The notes under the pieces were generated by a model. It was not told where the DNA came from, did not search any database, and worked only from the letters and a program-made list of their open reading frames with translations. DNA of 64,000 nt, taken from Rhizobium sp. BK251. GTDB taxonomy: Bacteria; Pseudomonadota; Alphaproteobacteria; Rhizobiales; Rhizobiaceae. Below, one piece after another: positions 25,755 through 34,630 of this stretch. The stretch covers positions 1 through 64,000 of the forward strand of contig NZ_SLUQ01000010.1 of assembly GCF_004345245.1 (NCBI RefSeq), written 5' to 3'. Each line of letters begins with the position of its first letter. Position 1 is the stretch's first letter. The position numbers and the translations under genes were made by a program.

Positions 25755-25769
25755 GATAGGAATTCCATT
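25755..25769 (-). promoter_or_regulatory. Shared upstream element, copy B
   Basis: The same 15 bases as 24434-24448, 58 bp before the 75-aa gene and in the same orientation relative to it. See copy A for the extended similarity. Confidence 0.5.
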
Positions 25770-25852
25770 CGCGACGCCTGGCGAAAAAATAGGAAAACCA
25801 TAAAGGCCGCCACGCGTGCGCAGAGCTGGGCGAGCCAGATGGCGGACTGACT

Positions 25853-25869
25853 GCGGGAACCGTTCCCGC
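25853..25869. promoter_or_regulatory. Perfect 17-bp palindrome, candidate operator
   Basis: GCGGGAAC, a central C, and GTTCCCGC form a perfect dyad. It lies 111 bp before the solute-binding protein start and 156 bp before the divergent small membrane gene, so it could control either. No T tract follows. The binding protein is unknown. Confidence 0.45.
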
Positions 25870-25980
25870 GAACACCCCCATGAAAGTCAAACGTGCAGGC
25901 ACGGAGCGGTTCGTTTTTATGAATATTGCAGTATGCTAATACAAACTCGACAGTTGATCACGCTCCAAGGAGGGACGGCC

Positions 25981-27177
25981 ATGGGGAGAGGGTTGAGAGC
26001 AAGCTGCCTGGCATTGATGTCGTCGGGACTCGCGACGCTGGCATATCCCGCCATTGCATTTGCGGGACCGATCGATGATCTTGCGGCCGCGGCGAAAGTG
26101 GAAGGCGAGCTCAACGTGATCGCCCTACCACGGGATTGGTGCGGCTATGGCGGAATCATCGACGACTTCAAGATCAAATATGGCTTGAGGGTGAACGAGT
26201 TAAAGCCACAAATTTCATCCGAGGAGGAGATCGACGCAATCAGGGCTGCGCGCGACAACGCGACAACCCCTGCGCCGGACGTGATCGATGTCGGTCTCTC
26301 CTTCGGTCCGGCGGCAAAGCGAGAGGGTTTGCTGCAGCCATACAAGGTGCGCGCCTGGGATAGCATCCCGAGTGCTGCAAAGGATGCCGAAGCCTATTGG
26401 TACGGCGACTACTACGGAACGCTCGTCTTTGAGGTCAACGCCAATTTCGTCTCGAAGATGCCCAGGGACTGGGCCGATCTCCTGGCGCCAGAATACCGGA
26501 ACTCGGTTGCGCTCGGCGGCAATCCTTCGTCCAATCAGGCCGTCCTGACCGTTTTCGCTGCCGGACTCTCGACCTCCGGCGGCAATGCCGAGACGGCGAC
26601 CGAGCGTGGACTGGATTTCTTTTCCGAACTTCACAGGAAGGGAAATTTCGTTCCTGTCGTCGGCAGATTCGACGCGTTTGTCGACGGGCGCACGCCTATT
26701 ATGGTGCGCTGGGATTACCTTGCCCTTGGTGACCGCGACAGTCTCGCGGGCAAGATCAGGGTGGAGGTGATCCGCCCTCAGACAGCCGTGGTTGCCGGCG
26801 TCTACGTTCAGGGGATCAGTGCCCTCGCGCCGCATCCGAACGCGGCACGGCTCTGGATGGAGTACCTTTATTCCGACGAGACACAGCTTGCTTGGCTGAA
26901 GGGCAATTGCCAACCGATCCGTCTGGCGGGCTTGCTGCACGATGACAAGGTGCCGGCCGATCTCAGGAAGGGCATCAGGCCCTCGGGAAGGGACCGTGGA
27001 AATCCCGAGCCGTTCTTTCCGACGCTGGAGCAGCAGGAGAAGGCGAGGGATACCATTATGAATGGATGGGGGAGCATCGTGGGTGTAGACATCGAATGTG
27101 TTCCGGAGGAACCCGCCCCACTTGGGCCGATGTCCTTCAACATCCCTAAGGCCGCACCAATGTGCCTGCCGCAATGA
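25981..27177 (+). CDS. Periplasmic ABC-type solute-binding protein
   Basis: The 398-aa product has a signal peptide ending near AIAFAG (about residue 31) and the type 2 periplasmic-binding fold of the iron/thiamine/polyamine group: EGELNVIALPRDWCGYGGIIDDF, TPAPDVIDVGLSFGPAAK, and GISALAPHPNAARLWMEYLYSDE. ATG 25981 follows CAAGGAGGGACGG. No permease or ATPase gene is adjacent, so the transporter partner is elsewhere; ligand unknown. Confidence 0.85.
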   Translation: MGRGLRASCLALMSSGLATLAYPAIAFAGPIDDLAAAAKVEGELNVIALPRDWCGYGGIIDDFKIKYGLRVNELKPQISSEEEIDAIRAARDNATTPAPDVIDVGLSFGPAAKREGLLQPYKVRAWDSIPSAAKDAEAYWYGDYYGTLVFEVNANFVSKMPRDWADLLAPEYRNSVALGGNPSSNQAVLTVFAAGLSTSGGNAETATERGLDFFSELHRKGNFVPVVGRFDAFVDGRTPIMVRWDYLALGDRDSLAGKIRVEVIRPQTAVVAGVYVQGISALAPHPNAARLWMEYLYSDETQLAWLKGNCQPIRLAGLLHDDKVPADLRKGIRPSGRDRGNPEPFFPTLEQQEKARDTIMNGWGSIVGVDIECVPEEPAPLGPMSFNIPKAAPMCLPQ

Positions 27178-27227
27178 GGTCGTCTTCTGGCGCTGGCGGC
27201 CCGGTCTTGTCCGCACGCCGTTGAAGG

Positions 27228-29357
27228 CTATCTCGAAACCGGCTCGATCGGTGCGCTGAGCACCACCCTCGTGCCGGGCTGGTTGTCCTGGTACTCCAGT
27301 GTGCCGCCGAGCTGGCCCACAAGCCCGTTGATCAGCCTGCTGCCGAAGCCGGTGCGCGCCGAGCCCCGGCCGACGCCTTCGTCGGCAACGATGAGCCGGA
27401 ATCGGTTGCGATCCTCTGAGAGCGTCACACGAAGGCGGCCCGCCTTGCCGCCATAGGCATATTTGTTGGCGTTGATGACGAGTTCCGTGAGCACGAGCCC
27501 TAGCCCGATCGCGCGATCGTTCGGCAGCACGATCGGCTGCAGGTCGCGTACCAGATGTGCTGCCCAGTCCGCGCCGAACGATGCAGCAAGGTCGTCAAGC
27601 AGTTCATCGACATAGCGCGCCGCGTCGATCGCCTCGAGCTGGTCGGAGCTATAGAGGCGGCGGTGAACCAATGAGACCGCGGCGATGCGCCGGCAGGCTT
27701 CGTCGATTGCGTTCTGCAGCGATGTGTCGTCGGATTCGCGCGCCTGCAGTTTGAGGAAGCTGGAAACCAGCTGCAGGCTGTTCTGGACGCGATGGTTTAT
27801 TTCGCCGATCAGGAATTCCTTCTGCTGAAGCAGGCTTTCCTTCTGCTCCACGGTGCTCAGGAGCTGCCGGTTCAGGTCGATGATGCGGCGCGTCTGCCAC
27901 ACATTCGTCACCGCCACGCGTAGGTGGCCTGCGGCCTCCACCTCGGGTATCGTCCAGCGTCGGGCTCTCCCTTCGACGATTTCGGTCCAGGCTTCGAAGC
28001 TGGCACGCGGGTTGAGGGTGCCGCCTTCGCCCGGCACGACGTGCTTGTGTGGATTGCCGGCCCAGTTCACGACCTCGGTTTCCTCCGCCCGAAACCACAA
28101 GACGAGCCACGGTTCGCTTGCTGAAAGCGTTATGGCGAGGAGACCTGCGGCCAAGGGGCGTTCGGCCTCGGGGAGCTGGTATTGAGCAGAGAGGGAATTC
28201 GTCGAGAAGAGCGGAAGGCTAGACGTTCTGGCAACCCATGCCGCCAGTTTGCGGACCTCGGCCTCCGACGGGGACTTCCCTCCGCGAACGACCTCGCTGC
28301 CGCGCAGCACCGCGACACCGTCGGCATCCAGCATCTGCATGATTTCGTCGAGGTGGTTGAAGATCGCAGCATCGAGGGAGCCCTCGCGCAGCAGAAGTTC
28401 GACGATACGGTCCTCAAAGGTCCGCAGCCGCACCCTCTCGCGATAGGCGTCCGTCTCTTCCCGTGCCTTTATCTGGCGCGAAAGGCCGCCGGCGAGAGCG
28501 CGGCAGGCAGCTCGCACGTCCGCAGCGATCGGCCGCGGCGTGCTGTTGTGGCAGGCAATCAGCCCCCATAGCGCGCCGTCCTTGACGATCGAGACCGATG
28601 CAGAGGCCGCAACGCCCATGTTTTTCAGGTATTGCACATGAACCGGAGAAACGCTGCGCAGCCCGCAGTCGCTCATGTCGAGCGGTTCGTCTTCAGTCCA
28701 GGCAGGCTGAAGCGGTGCCGGTTCATAGGACACGTCAGGGATCACCCGCACCAGATTGCGTACATAGAGAGCGCGCGCCTGCTTGGGGATGTCCGAGGCA
28801 GGAAAGTGATGGTTGAGGAACGAGTGCTGGCCGGGAGCAGTATCCTCGGCCACGACCATGCCGGCATCGCTTTCCAGAAAACGGTACACCATGACCCGGT
28901 CATAGCCGCTCAGCCGCCTGAACTCTCTTGCCGCCGCGTCGCAGAGTTCCCTCAGATCGGTGGCGCGTTCGAAGGCAGCCGCGGCCGACTCGATCTGCGG
29001 CAGGAGGGCGACGGAAAAGGCCATTGATCCGGCGGGCTCCAGCTCCACCAGCAGCCGCTTTCCCGACATGTGATAGGCGAGGTCGAAGGTTTCCGAGCTT
29101 GCAGGTGGGGTGACCTGGCGCAGCACGCCGGGCGAAGCGCCCTCTATGGCGGCGGCGGCTTCCTCGCCGAGAACGACCCCGAGCGGCCGGCCGATCCAGT
29201 CGCCGAGCCCGAGTCGCTTGCCGATCTCCCCGGCGCCGTGCGTCACACGGCCGCTTGCGGGGTCTACGACCAGCAAGATGCCATGTGGCTGTATCGAACC
29301 GGGGACGTGGATTGGCTCGCGGTCGCAGACCGTGAGGTCGATATCCTGGGCTTTCAA
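27228..29357 (-). CDS. bphP: Bacteriophytochrome histidine kinase (TTG start)
   Basis: A red/far-red sensor kinase using biliverdin. The 709-aa protein has the N-terminal PAS with Cys11 (LTVCDREPIHVPGSIQPHG), the expected chromophore attachment residue; a GAF domain with PASDIP (186-191); and a PHY tongue motif NPRASF (448-453). The kinase is of the HWE/HisKA_2 group with His521 in GEINHRVQNSLQL and an ATPase ELVINANKYAYGG. AGGAGG precedes TTG 29357, which overlaps the heme oxygenase stop (TTGA). A GTG at 29372 lacks a ribosome site. No response regulator is adjacent. Confidence 0.93.
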   Translation of the reverse strand: MKAQDIDLTVCDREPIHVPGSIQPHGILLVVDPASGRVTHGAGEIGKRLGLGDWIGRPLGVVLGEEAAAAIEGASPGVLRQVTPPASSETFDLAYHMSGKRLLVELEPAGSMAFSVALLPQIESAAAAFERATDLRELCDAAAREFRRLSGYDRVMVYRFLESDAGMVVAEDTAPGQHSFLNHHFPASDIPKQARALYVRNLVRVIPDVSYEPAPLQPAWTEDEPLDMSDCGLRSVSPVHVQYLKNMGVAASASVSIVKDGALWGLIACHNSTPRPIAADVRAACRALAGGLSRQIKAREETDAYRERVRLRTFEDRIVELLLREGSLDAAIFNHLDEIMQMLDADGVAVLRGSEVVRGGKSPSEAEVRKLAAWVARTSSLPLFSTNSLSAQYQLPEAERPLAAGLLAITLSASEPWLVLWFRAEETEVVNWAGNPHKHVVPGEGGTLNPRASFEAWTEIVEGRARRWTIPEVEAAGHLRVAVTNVWQTRRIIDLNRQLLSTVEQKESLLQQKEFLIGEINHRVQNSLQLVSSFLKLQARESDDTSLQNAIDEACRRIAAVSLVHRRLYSSDQLEAIDAARYVDELLDDLAASFGADWAAHLVRDLQPIVLPNDRAIGLGLVLTELVINANKYAYGGKAGRLRVTLSEDRNRFRLIVADEGVGRGSARTGFGSRLINGLVGQLGGTLEYQDNQPGTRVVLSAPIEPVSR

Positions 29358-29920
29358 GGCTCCTCCTCGCACAACACCTGTTCGGCATGATCAAAGCCGC
29401 GGATCGCGCCCCTCGTGGCTTCCTTTATGCGGTCCGCGTCGCCGGCCGTCTCGCGTTCGAGCACGGACAGGAAGCCGCGCCAACGGACGCCCGTCGCATG
29501 ACCATAGGGGTCGAGAAATGCAAGATCCGGATCGTCGATGCCCTGTTCGGCAAGCGCTCGCATGATGTATCTGCCACCGAGCGTGGAGCCTTCAAGGACA
29601 TAGAGCAGGCCAAGCGCCTCCGCGCGTGACGCCGGCCGGGGGAACGGCGGAAGGGGCTTTCGACCGACAAATGGGAAGAGGAGGTTGGCGCGGCAGCGGT
29701 CCGGGAAGTCGAGATCGGGCACGGCCTCGAGTTCCGTCGCGAGCGCTGCGCGCGCCGGAATATGGAGAGCAGCGTACCGCTGAAGCAGCTCGGCCCGCCT
29801 CTCCGGATGTGAAAGCTGCGCAACTGCCGCTAGGCGATCTTCAAGTCTCCGATGTGCCTCGCCGGTTGCGGCGCGCATCATTGCGATTGCTGGCGTTGTA
29901 TCCGCCGCTTCAACTTCCAT
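29354..29920 (-). CDS. bphO: Biliverdin-producing heme oxygenase
   Basis: Opens heme to biliverdin, the chromophore of the phytochrome encoded just downstream. The 188-aa protein has the proximal-histidine helix ATGEAHRRLEDRL (His23) and the distal helix region LYVLEGSTLGGRYIMRAL with the conserved glycines over the heme. The stop overlaps the bphP TTG by four bases, so the two are translationally coupled. GAGGTGGG precedes the ATG. Confidence 0.92.
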   Translation of the reverse strand: MEVEAADTTPAIAMMRAATGEAHRRLEDRLAAVAQLSHPERRAELLQRYAALHIPARAALATELEAVPDLDFPDRCRANLLFPFVGRKPLPPFPRPASRAEALGLLYVLEGSTLGGRYIMRALAEQGIDDPDLAFLDPYGHATGVRWRGFLSVLERETAGDADRIKEATRGAIRGFDHAEQVLCEEEP

Positions 29921-30095
29921 GCAATTTTCCCACCTCGTCTTGCACGTTAAACATAGGCAAAAACGTCTCGAAGGAAAGGTTTTGACGCTTTGGCCGAGGT
30001 ACGAGGCAGTATTCTTGCGCGGAAAGAGGCGGACGGGAGCCGGCTCTTCGCCTTTGTGAAGTCCGGTACGCCGTCGATCGAGCCTTCCGCCTTGA

Positions 30096-31103
30096 TCAGG
30101 CGGCGGCGCGCCTGTTCTCCTTATCTAGCTGCGTAACCAGCGCAAGGATTGTCTCCGAAACAGGGGTCGGAACGGAGGCGAGGCGGCCGAGCGAAACGAC
30201 CATGCCGACAAGGGGCACAACTTCGAGCGCCTTGCCGCTGAGAAGATCCTGCAGCATCGATGTGCGCACCGGCCCGATGGCGCGTGACTGTTCGAGCCTC
30301 TGCTCCACATTGACCGCAAAGCGCGTGCCGAGTGCCTCGCCGACCGCGCGAACCTCGTTCATGACCTTGCCGACCATGCTCGCGAGCGCCGGGTCGGCCA
30401 TCAGGTCGTTCATCTGCGCGCGCGTAAGGGCGCTGATCGGGTTGAAGGCGGCATTGCCCATCAGCTTGTTCCAGATCTCGTCGCGGATGAGGGGTGTCGT
30501 TGCTACGGTTACGTCCGATCGGGACAGGAGGCTCGCGATCGCCTCCAGGTCGGGCGAGATTTCGCCCGAAGGTTCGCCGAGAATGAAGCGGCCCTTGTTG
30601 GAGAGCGTTACCTCGCCCGGCTTCGTGACTTCGGCGCCTTGATAAGCGACGCAGCCGATGACGCGCTCCGGACCGATCAGACGCCAGAGCCTGCCGCCCG
30701 GATCAAGTTCTTCGAGCTGGCGCTCCGCATAGCGGCTTTGCGCATCGCGGTGGAAATACCACCATGGAATCCCGTTGAGGACCATTACGACGCGAGTTCC
30801 CTGCTTGAGGAGCTTCGCGATGCCCTCGGCCGCGGGGCTGAGCTGATGGCCCTTCAGCCCGGTAATGACCAGATCCTGCGGGCCAAGCTCTGCCGGATCG
30901 TCGGTGGCGGCGATCCTGACCTCGAGCGGCTGCGCGGCGTCGGCCTCGAAGAGCTTGAGGCCATGGCGCCGGATCGCCTCCAGATGGTCGCCCCGGGCGA
31001 CCACCGAGACGGTGGCACCGGCACCCAGACCAGATGCCAGCTTTGCCGCGAGCGCGCCACCCAGCGCGCCGGCGCCATAGATGCAGATTTTACTGATGGG
31101 CAT
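30096..31103 (-). CDS. Ketopantoate reductase family protein (ApbA/PanE)
   Basis: The 335-aa protein has an N-terminal NADPH-binding Rossmann fold (CIYGAGALGGALAAKL, residues 7-22) and the C-terminal helical domain with EIWNKLMGNAAFNPISALTR, containing the catalytic Lys and the Asn-Pro region of PanE. PanE reduces ketopantoate to pantoate in coenzyme A synthesis. It is longer than E. coli PanE (about 300 aa) and stands alone, so the substrate could be another 2-oxo acid. Confidence 0.85.
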   Translation of the reverse strand: MPISKICIYGAGALGGALAAKLASGLGAGATVSVVARGDHLEAIRRHGLKLFEADAAQPLEVRIAATDDPAELGPQDLVITGLKGHQLSPAAEGIAKLLKQGTRVVMVLNGIPWWYFHRDAQSRYAERQLEELDPGGRLWRLIGPERVIGCVAYQGAEVTKPGEVTLSNKGRFILGEPSGEISPDLEAIASLLSRSDVTVATTPLIRDEIWNKLMGNAAFNPISALTRAQMNDLMADPALASMVGKVMNEVRAVGEALGTRFAVNVEQRLEQSRAIGPVRTSMLQDLLSGKALEVVPLVGMVVSLGRLASVPTPVSETILALVTQLDKENRRAAA

Positions 31104-31202
31104 ATGTCCAGTCTCCGCGGACGTTTCTTCGTCCGACAGACTTAGGTCATCTTCCCAACGGAGGCGAGTGACAATTCCGGGAGGATCGCTGCAAGCACCG
31201 CG

Positions 31203-31415
31203 TCAATGCGCGTCGCCGACCAATTCGCTGCGTCGCAGCTCGTCGATTGCCTCGACAGCATCCTCCAACGACCATCCGGCCTTGACGGCAGCCGCAATCA
31301 TCTTGACCTCGACCTCTTCCTCAAGGGCAAGGAAGAGCGGTTCAAGCGCCTCCTGTGCCGTCAGGACATGGTCGTGTGCGGGAGCGACGGACGTGGATAC
31401 TGCTGTCATGGACAT
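31203..31415 (-). CDS. Small acidic protein of unknown function (70 aa)
   Basis: MSMTAVSTSVAPAHDHVLTA is followed by LEEEVEVKMIAAAVKAGWSLEDAVEAIDELRRSEL, which reads as two or three amphipathic helices. No family recognised. GGAGG lies nine bases before the ATG, supporting translation. It is divergent from ftsZ2 and 99 bp from panE-like gene on the same strand. Confidence 0.6.
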   Translation of the reverse strand: MSMTAVSTSVAPAHDHVLTAQEALEPLFLALEEEVEVKMIAAAVKAGWSLEDAVEAIDELRRSELVGDAH

Positions 31416-31614
31416 GTCGGCGGTCCTCCTCTCTTCAGATGCCGATTTCTTCTAGATGCGCGAAGACGTAGAAATGTTCCTCAAAAGTTTTAAAGTAAAC
31501 CCATCTTGCCCTTTCGCCAAGCCTCTGCCTTGTTGCGCGGCTAGTCTGAGCTGTGATTCGGTCTTGCCTGACAGACCGAGACCGGGACGGGACATCTGCG
31601 CAAAGGAGATTGCG

Positions 31615-32655
31615 ATGGCGAACGCCAGAGACAACGGCATTTTTGAAATGCGGCCGAAGATCATGGTGATCGGCGTCGGCGGCGGAGGCGGCAACGCCAT
31701 CAACAACATGATCGCCGAAAAGCTGGAGGGCGTCGAATTCGTCGCCGCCAATACGGATGCGCAGGTGCTTGCGACTTCGAAGGCGACGCGGCGCATCCAG
31801 CTCGGCGCGCATGTGACCGAGGGGCTGGGCGCGGGCTCGCTGCCCGAAATCGGGCGTGCGGCGGCAGAAGAGTCGATCGACGAGATCATGGACCATCTCT
31901 CGGGTTCGCACATGTGCTTCGTTACCGCCGGCATGGGCGGCGGAACCGGCACGGGGGCCGCACCTGTCATCGCCCAGGCGGCGCGGAATGCCGGCATCCT
32001 CACGGTCGGCGTTGTCACGAAGCCTTTCACCTTTGAAGGCAACCGCCGCATGCGTACCGCAGACGAAGGCATCGAGCTGCTTCGCCAGGCCGCCGACACG
32101 GTGATCGTCATCCCGAACCAGAACCTTTTCCGCATTGCCGACGCCAAGACCACCTTTGCCGATGCCTTCATGACTGCCGACCGTGTGCTCTACGCGGGGG
32201 TCGGCTGCATTACGGACCTCATCGTCAAGGAAGGCCTCATCAACCTCGATTTTGCCGACGTCAAATCGGTCATGCGCGGCATGGGCCGGGCGATGATGGG
32301 AACCGGCGAGTCGTCCGGCGAGGGCAGGGCGCTTCTGGCCGCCGAGGCGGCAATCGCCAATCCGCTGCTCGACGACATTTCGATGAGAGGCGCGAGGGGC
32401 GTGCTGATCTCGATTTCGGGTGGTTCCGACATGACGCTTTTCGAGGTCGACGAGGCGGCGAGCCGCATTCGCGACGAGGTGCAGGACGACGCCGATATCG
32501 TTGTCGGCGCAATCTTCGACCGCAACCTGGATGGCAAGTTCCGCGTCTCGGTGGTGGCAACGGGCCTCGACGCCGCCTTGCAGGGTGCCGCTGCTCCGCA
32601 GCCGGGTGCCTCGGCAGGCCAGGAAATGGCAGCGCCGACGCGGACGCTGCAGTAG
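31615..32655 (+). CDS. ftsZ2: FtsZ2, short FtsZ paralog
   Basis: A tubulin-like GTPase. The 346-aa protein has the GTP-binding GVGGGGGNAINNMI, the tubulin signature GMGGGTGTGAAP (107-117) and the T7 loop NLDFADVKSVM needed to hydrolyse the neighbouring subunit's GTP. It stops soon after the core and lacks the long linker and the C-terminal FtsA-binding tail of the division FtsZ. A second FtsZ of this length is known from Sinorhizobium meliloti. ATG 31615 follows AAAGGAGATTG; the frame from 31456 adds unrelated sequence. Confidence 0.93.
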   Translation: MANARDNGIFEMRPKIMVIGVGGGGGNAINNMIAEKLEGVEFVAANTDAQVLATSKATRRIQLGAHVTEGLGAGSLPEIGRAAAEESIDEIMDHLSGSHMCFVTAGMGGGTGTGAAPVIAQAARNAGILTVGVVTKPFTFEGNRRMRTADEGIELLRQAADTVIVIPNQNLFRIADAKTTFADAFMTADRVLYAGVGCITDLIVKEGLINLDFADVKSVMRGMGRAMMGTGESSGEGRALLAAEAAIANPLLDDISMRGARGVLISISGGSDMTLFEVDEAASRIRDEVQDDADIVVGAIFDRNLDGKFRVSVVATGLDAALQGAAAPQPGASAGQEMAAPTRTLQ

Positions 32656-32672
32656 GGCTCGATCCTTCCTTT

Positions 32673-32706
32673 CCCGGCCGGTTGAAACAGATCCGGCCGG
32701 GCTTTC
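32673..32706 (+). terminator. Intrinsic terminator after ftsZ2
   Basis: CCCGGCCGG and CCGGCCGGG pair over nine bases with an 11-base loop, followed by CTTTCC. The T run is short, so termination may be partial. Confidence 0.65.
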
Positions 32707-32810
32707 CCCGATGTCTGTTTTCGTGAAATTTCGTTGCTGCCGCGGCCCCGCGCTTGTCCTTTTGCCGTGGCGGTATAGGTTTTCCGAAATCAGGCGAAGA
32801 CGGGGACACG

Positions 32811-33725
32811 ATGAGCAGCAGCGACCCATACGATATCCTGGGCGTGGCACGTACAGCCTCGCAAAAGGACATTCAGAGCGCATACCGCAAGCTAGCAAAG
32901 AAGCTTCATCCGGATCTCAATCCCGGTGACAAGGCTGCGGAAGAGCGCTTCAAAGCGGTTTCGGCCGCCTATGCGGTCGTGGGCGATGAGGAAAAGCGCG
33001 CACGCTTCGACAAGGGCGAGATCGACGCCACGGGTGCCGAGCAGCCACAGCGCAACTACTATCGCGAATATGCGTCCGGTGGTGGCAGCGATGAGCGCTA
33101 TCGCAATAGCGGCGGCTTCGCCGACTTTGGCGATGCCGATGACATTTTCTCCAGCTTCTTCTCCAACCGTAGCCGTAGGCAGGGCCCGATGCGTGGCCGC
33201 GACGTACATTATGCAATGGAGGTCGACTTGCTCGACGCCGTAAATGGCGCGAAGCGTCAGATCACACTTCCCGACGGTGCTGCACTCGACCTGCAGATTC
33301 CGCCGGGCACCAGCGACGGTCAGACCTTGCGGCTGCGCGGCAAAGGCGAACCCGGCGCTGCAGGTGGTCCCAATGGCGACGCGCTGATCGATATCAGCGT
33401 CCGCCCGCACCCGCTCTTCGTGCGCGACGGTGACGATATCCGCATCGAGGTTCCGATCTCGTTGCGCGAGGCGATCCTGGGCGGCAAGATACCTGTGCCG
33501 ACGCTGACGGGCGCGGTGACGCTCACCCTCCCGGCCAATTCCAGCACCGGCAAGACCCTGCGGCTGAAAGGCAAGGGCGTGCCGAAGAAGGGCGGCGGCA
33601 ACGGAGACGCCTATGTCATTCTCAAGGTGATGCTACCGGAGGCGCCGGATGCGGAGCTCGCTGCCTTCGCGGAGGGCTGGGAGGCCGGAAAGGCGCAGGA
33701 TCCGAGGAAGGGATGGGGAGTCTGA
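32811..33725 (+). CDS. cbpA: DnaJ-class co-chaperone CbpA
   Basis: The 304-aa protein has an N-terminal J domain with HPD at 33-35 (KKLHPDLNPGD), a glycine-rich linker and two C-terminal substrate-binding domains, without the zinc-finger region of true DnaJ. It stimulates DnaK. ATG 32811 gives the family start MSSSDPYDILGV. A MerR-like modulator gene follows two bases later, the CbpA-CbpM arrangement. Confidence 0.93.
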   Translation: MSSSDPYDILGVARTASQKDIQSAYRKLAKKLHPDLNPGDKAAEERFKAVSAAYAVVGDEEKRARFDKGEIDATGAEQPQRNYYREYASGGGSDERYRNSGGFADFGDADDIFSSFFSNRSRRQGPMRGRDVHYAMEVDLLDAVNGAKRQITLPDGAALDLQIPPGTSDGQTLRLRGKGEPGAAGGPNGDALIDISVRPHPLFVRDGDDIRIEVPISLREAILGGKIPVPTLTGAVTLTLPANSSTGKTLRLKGKGVPKKGGGNGDAYVILKVMLPEAPDAELAAFAEGWEAGKAQDPRKGWGV

Positions 33726-33727
33726 CT

Positions 33728-34054
33728 ATGGACGAACTGGAATATTGCCACCGCCTCAGGATCGAGACCGCGACACTCCAGCTCTGGATCGAACAGCGCT
33801 GGATCGTGCCGGCCGACGGCGAGCAGAGATCGCAGTTCGCGGAGTCTGATGTCGCGCGCGGCAGGCTGATCGTGGATCTCGTCGAGGCCATGGGTGTGAA
33901 CGACAGCGGAATCGACGTTGCCATGAACCTTCTCGACCAGATCCACGGCCTGCGCGGTAAGCTTCAGGACGTCATGGATGCTGTGCGCGCGCAGGATCCC
34001 AAGGTGCAGTCGCTGATCTTCGACTGCCTCGAAAAGGGCGGCTCCCAGCGATAG
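33728..34054 (+). CDS. cbpM: CbpM-like chaperone modulator
   Basis: The 108-aa protein resembles CbpM, a MerR-HTH-like protein that binds the J domain of CbpA and inhibits it: LEYCHRLRIETATLQLWIEQRWIVP, then FAESDVARGRLIVDLVEAMGVNDSGIDVAMNLLDQIHGL. The ATG at 33728 starts two bases after the cbpA stop; an upstream ATG at 33713 lies inside cbpA. Confidence 0.88.
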   Translation: MDELEYCHRLRIETATLQLWIEQRWIVPADGEQRSQFAESDVARGRLIVDLVEAMGVNDSGIDVAMNLLDQIHGLRGKLQDVMDAVRAQDPKVQSLIFDCLEKGGSQR

Positions 34055-34124
34055 CGCTTGCGGACTTTGCGCCTCCAGCCCGCACGGCGGGCATGTATCT
34101 GGTGCGGCCGCTGCCTAGCTGCCT

Positions 34125-34142
34125 TTTTACCGTAACGTACTT
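34125..34142 (+). promoter_or_regulatory. TTAC box, copy 1
   Basis: TTTTACCGTAACGTACTT, 17 bp before the 114-aa gene. The same 18 bases occur in the same orientation 50 bp before the FGE-like gene (38533-38516), and a two-mismatch 16-bp copy lies 53 bp before the DUF900 gene. Likely a shared activator/repressor site or promoter element. Confidence 0.65.
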
Positions 34143-34159
34143 CATCGGGAAGCGCCGCG

Positions 34160-34504
34160 ATGTCTATCATCCTCCAGGCGACCGGCGTGAGCCGGACCGT
34201 TCCTATCGATGTGGACAACTGCAGCGAAAGAGCGCCGGTGGGGACCGAGAAACGAGGCCTTTGGAGGCTCATGCTCAAGCTGCCCGCGCTACGCGGACAG
34301 TTGCAGTTGCTTGCGTCACGCTCGCCGTCCCTCGGAAGCCTGTTCGAGGCCTATGATGATGCGAGGACGACGTTGGAACGCCTGCTCGCCGATCTTGGTG
34401 CAGACAACGAGCTGATCATCGCTGAGTACGAAAATATCTGCGCCGAGATCGAATCCGAGGTGATTCAGTACTGCCTGGAGCACCATTCCGGTGTGCCAGA
34501 ATAG
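34160..34504 (+). CDS. Protein of unknown function (114 aa)
   Basis: The product begins MSIILQATGVSRTVPIDVDN; the C-terminal half is helical and acidic (LFEAYDDARTTLERLLADLG, then IIAEYENICAEIESEVIQYC). No membrane span, signal or family was recognised. GGGAAGCG precedes ATG 34160. The TTAC box directly upstream ties its expression to the FGE-HAD and DUF900 units. Confidence 0.65.
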   Translation: MSIILQATGVSRTVPIDVDNCSERAPVGTEKRGLWRLMLKLPALRGQLQLLASRSPSLGSLFEAYDDARTTLERLLADLGADNELIIAEYENICAEIESEVIQYCLEHHSGVPE

Positions 34505-34630
34505 CCTCTTCGATCCCCTTGAAATTGACGTCTGCTGGTTTTGTTAGCGATGTCTATTGCAACTATAGTCTTTTGAGGCGATAAAGCGGATGTTGGACCG
34601 AGCTTGAACGAATGCGTGTGGGGAGCGGCT

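Noticed and set aside
26215..27216. 333-aa minus-strand frame opposite the solute-binding protein
   Set aside because: Antisense to a gene with signal peptide and good ribosome site; no domain seen.
31435..32898. 487-aa minus-strand frame opposite ftsZ2
   Set aside because: Mirror frame of ftsZ2 with low-complexity His/Arg-rich translation.
34125..34142. TTAC box as a CtrA or LexA site
   Set aside because: It lacks the TTAA-N7-TTAA spacing of CtrA and the GTTC-N7-GTTC pattern of alphaproteobacterial LexA.
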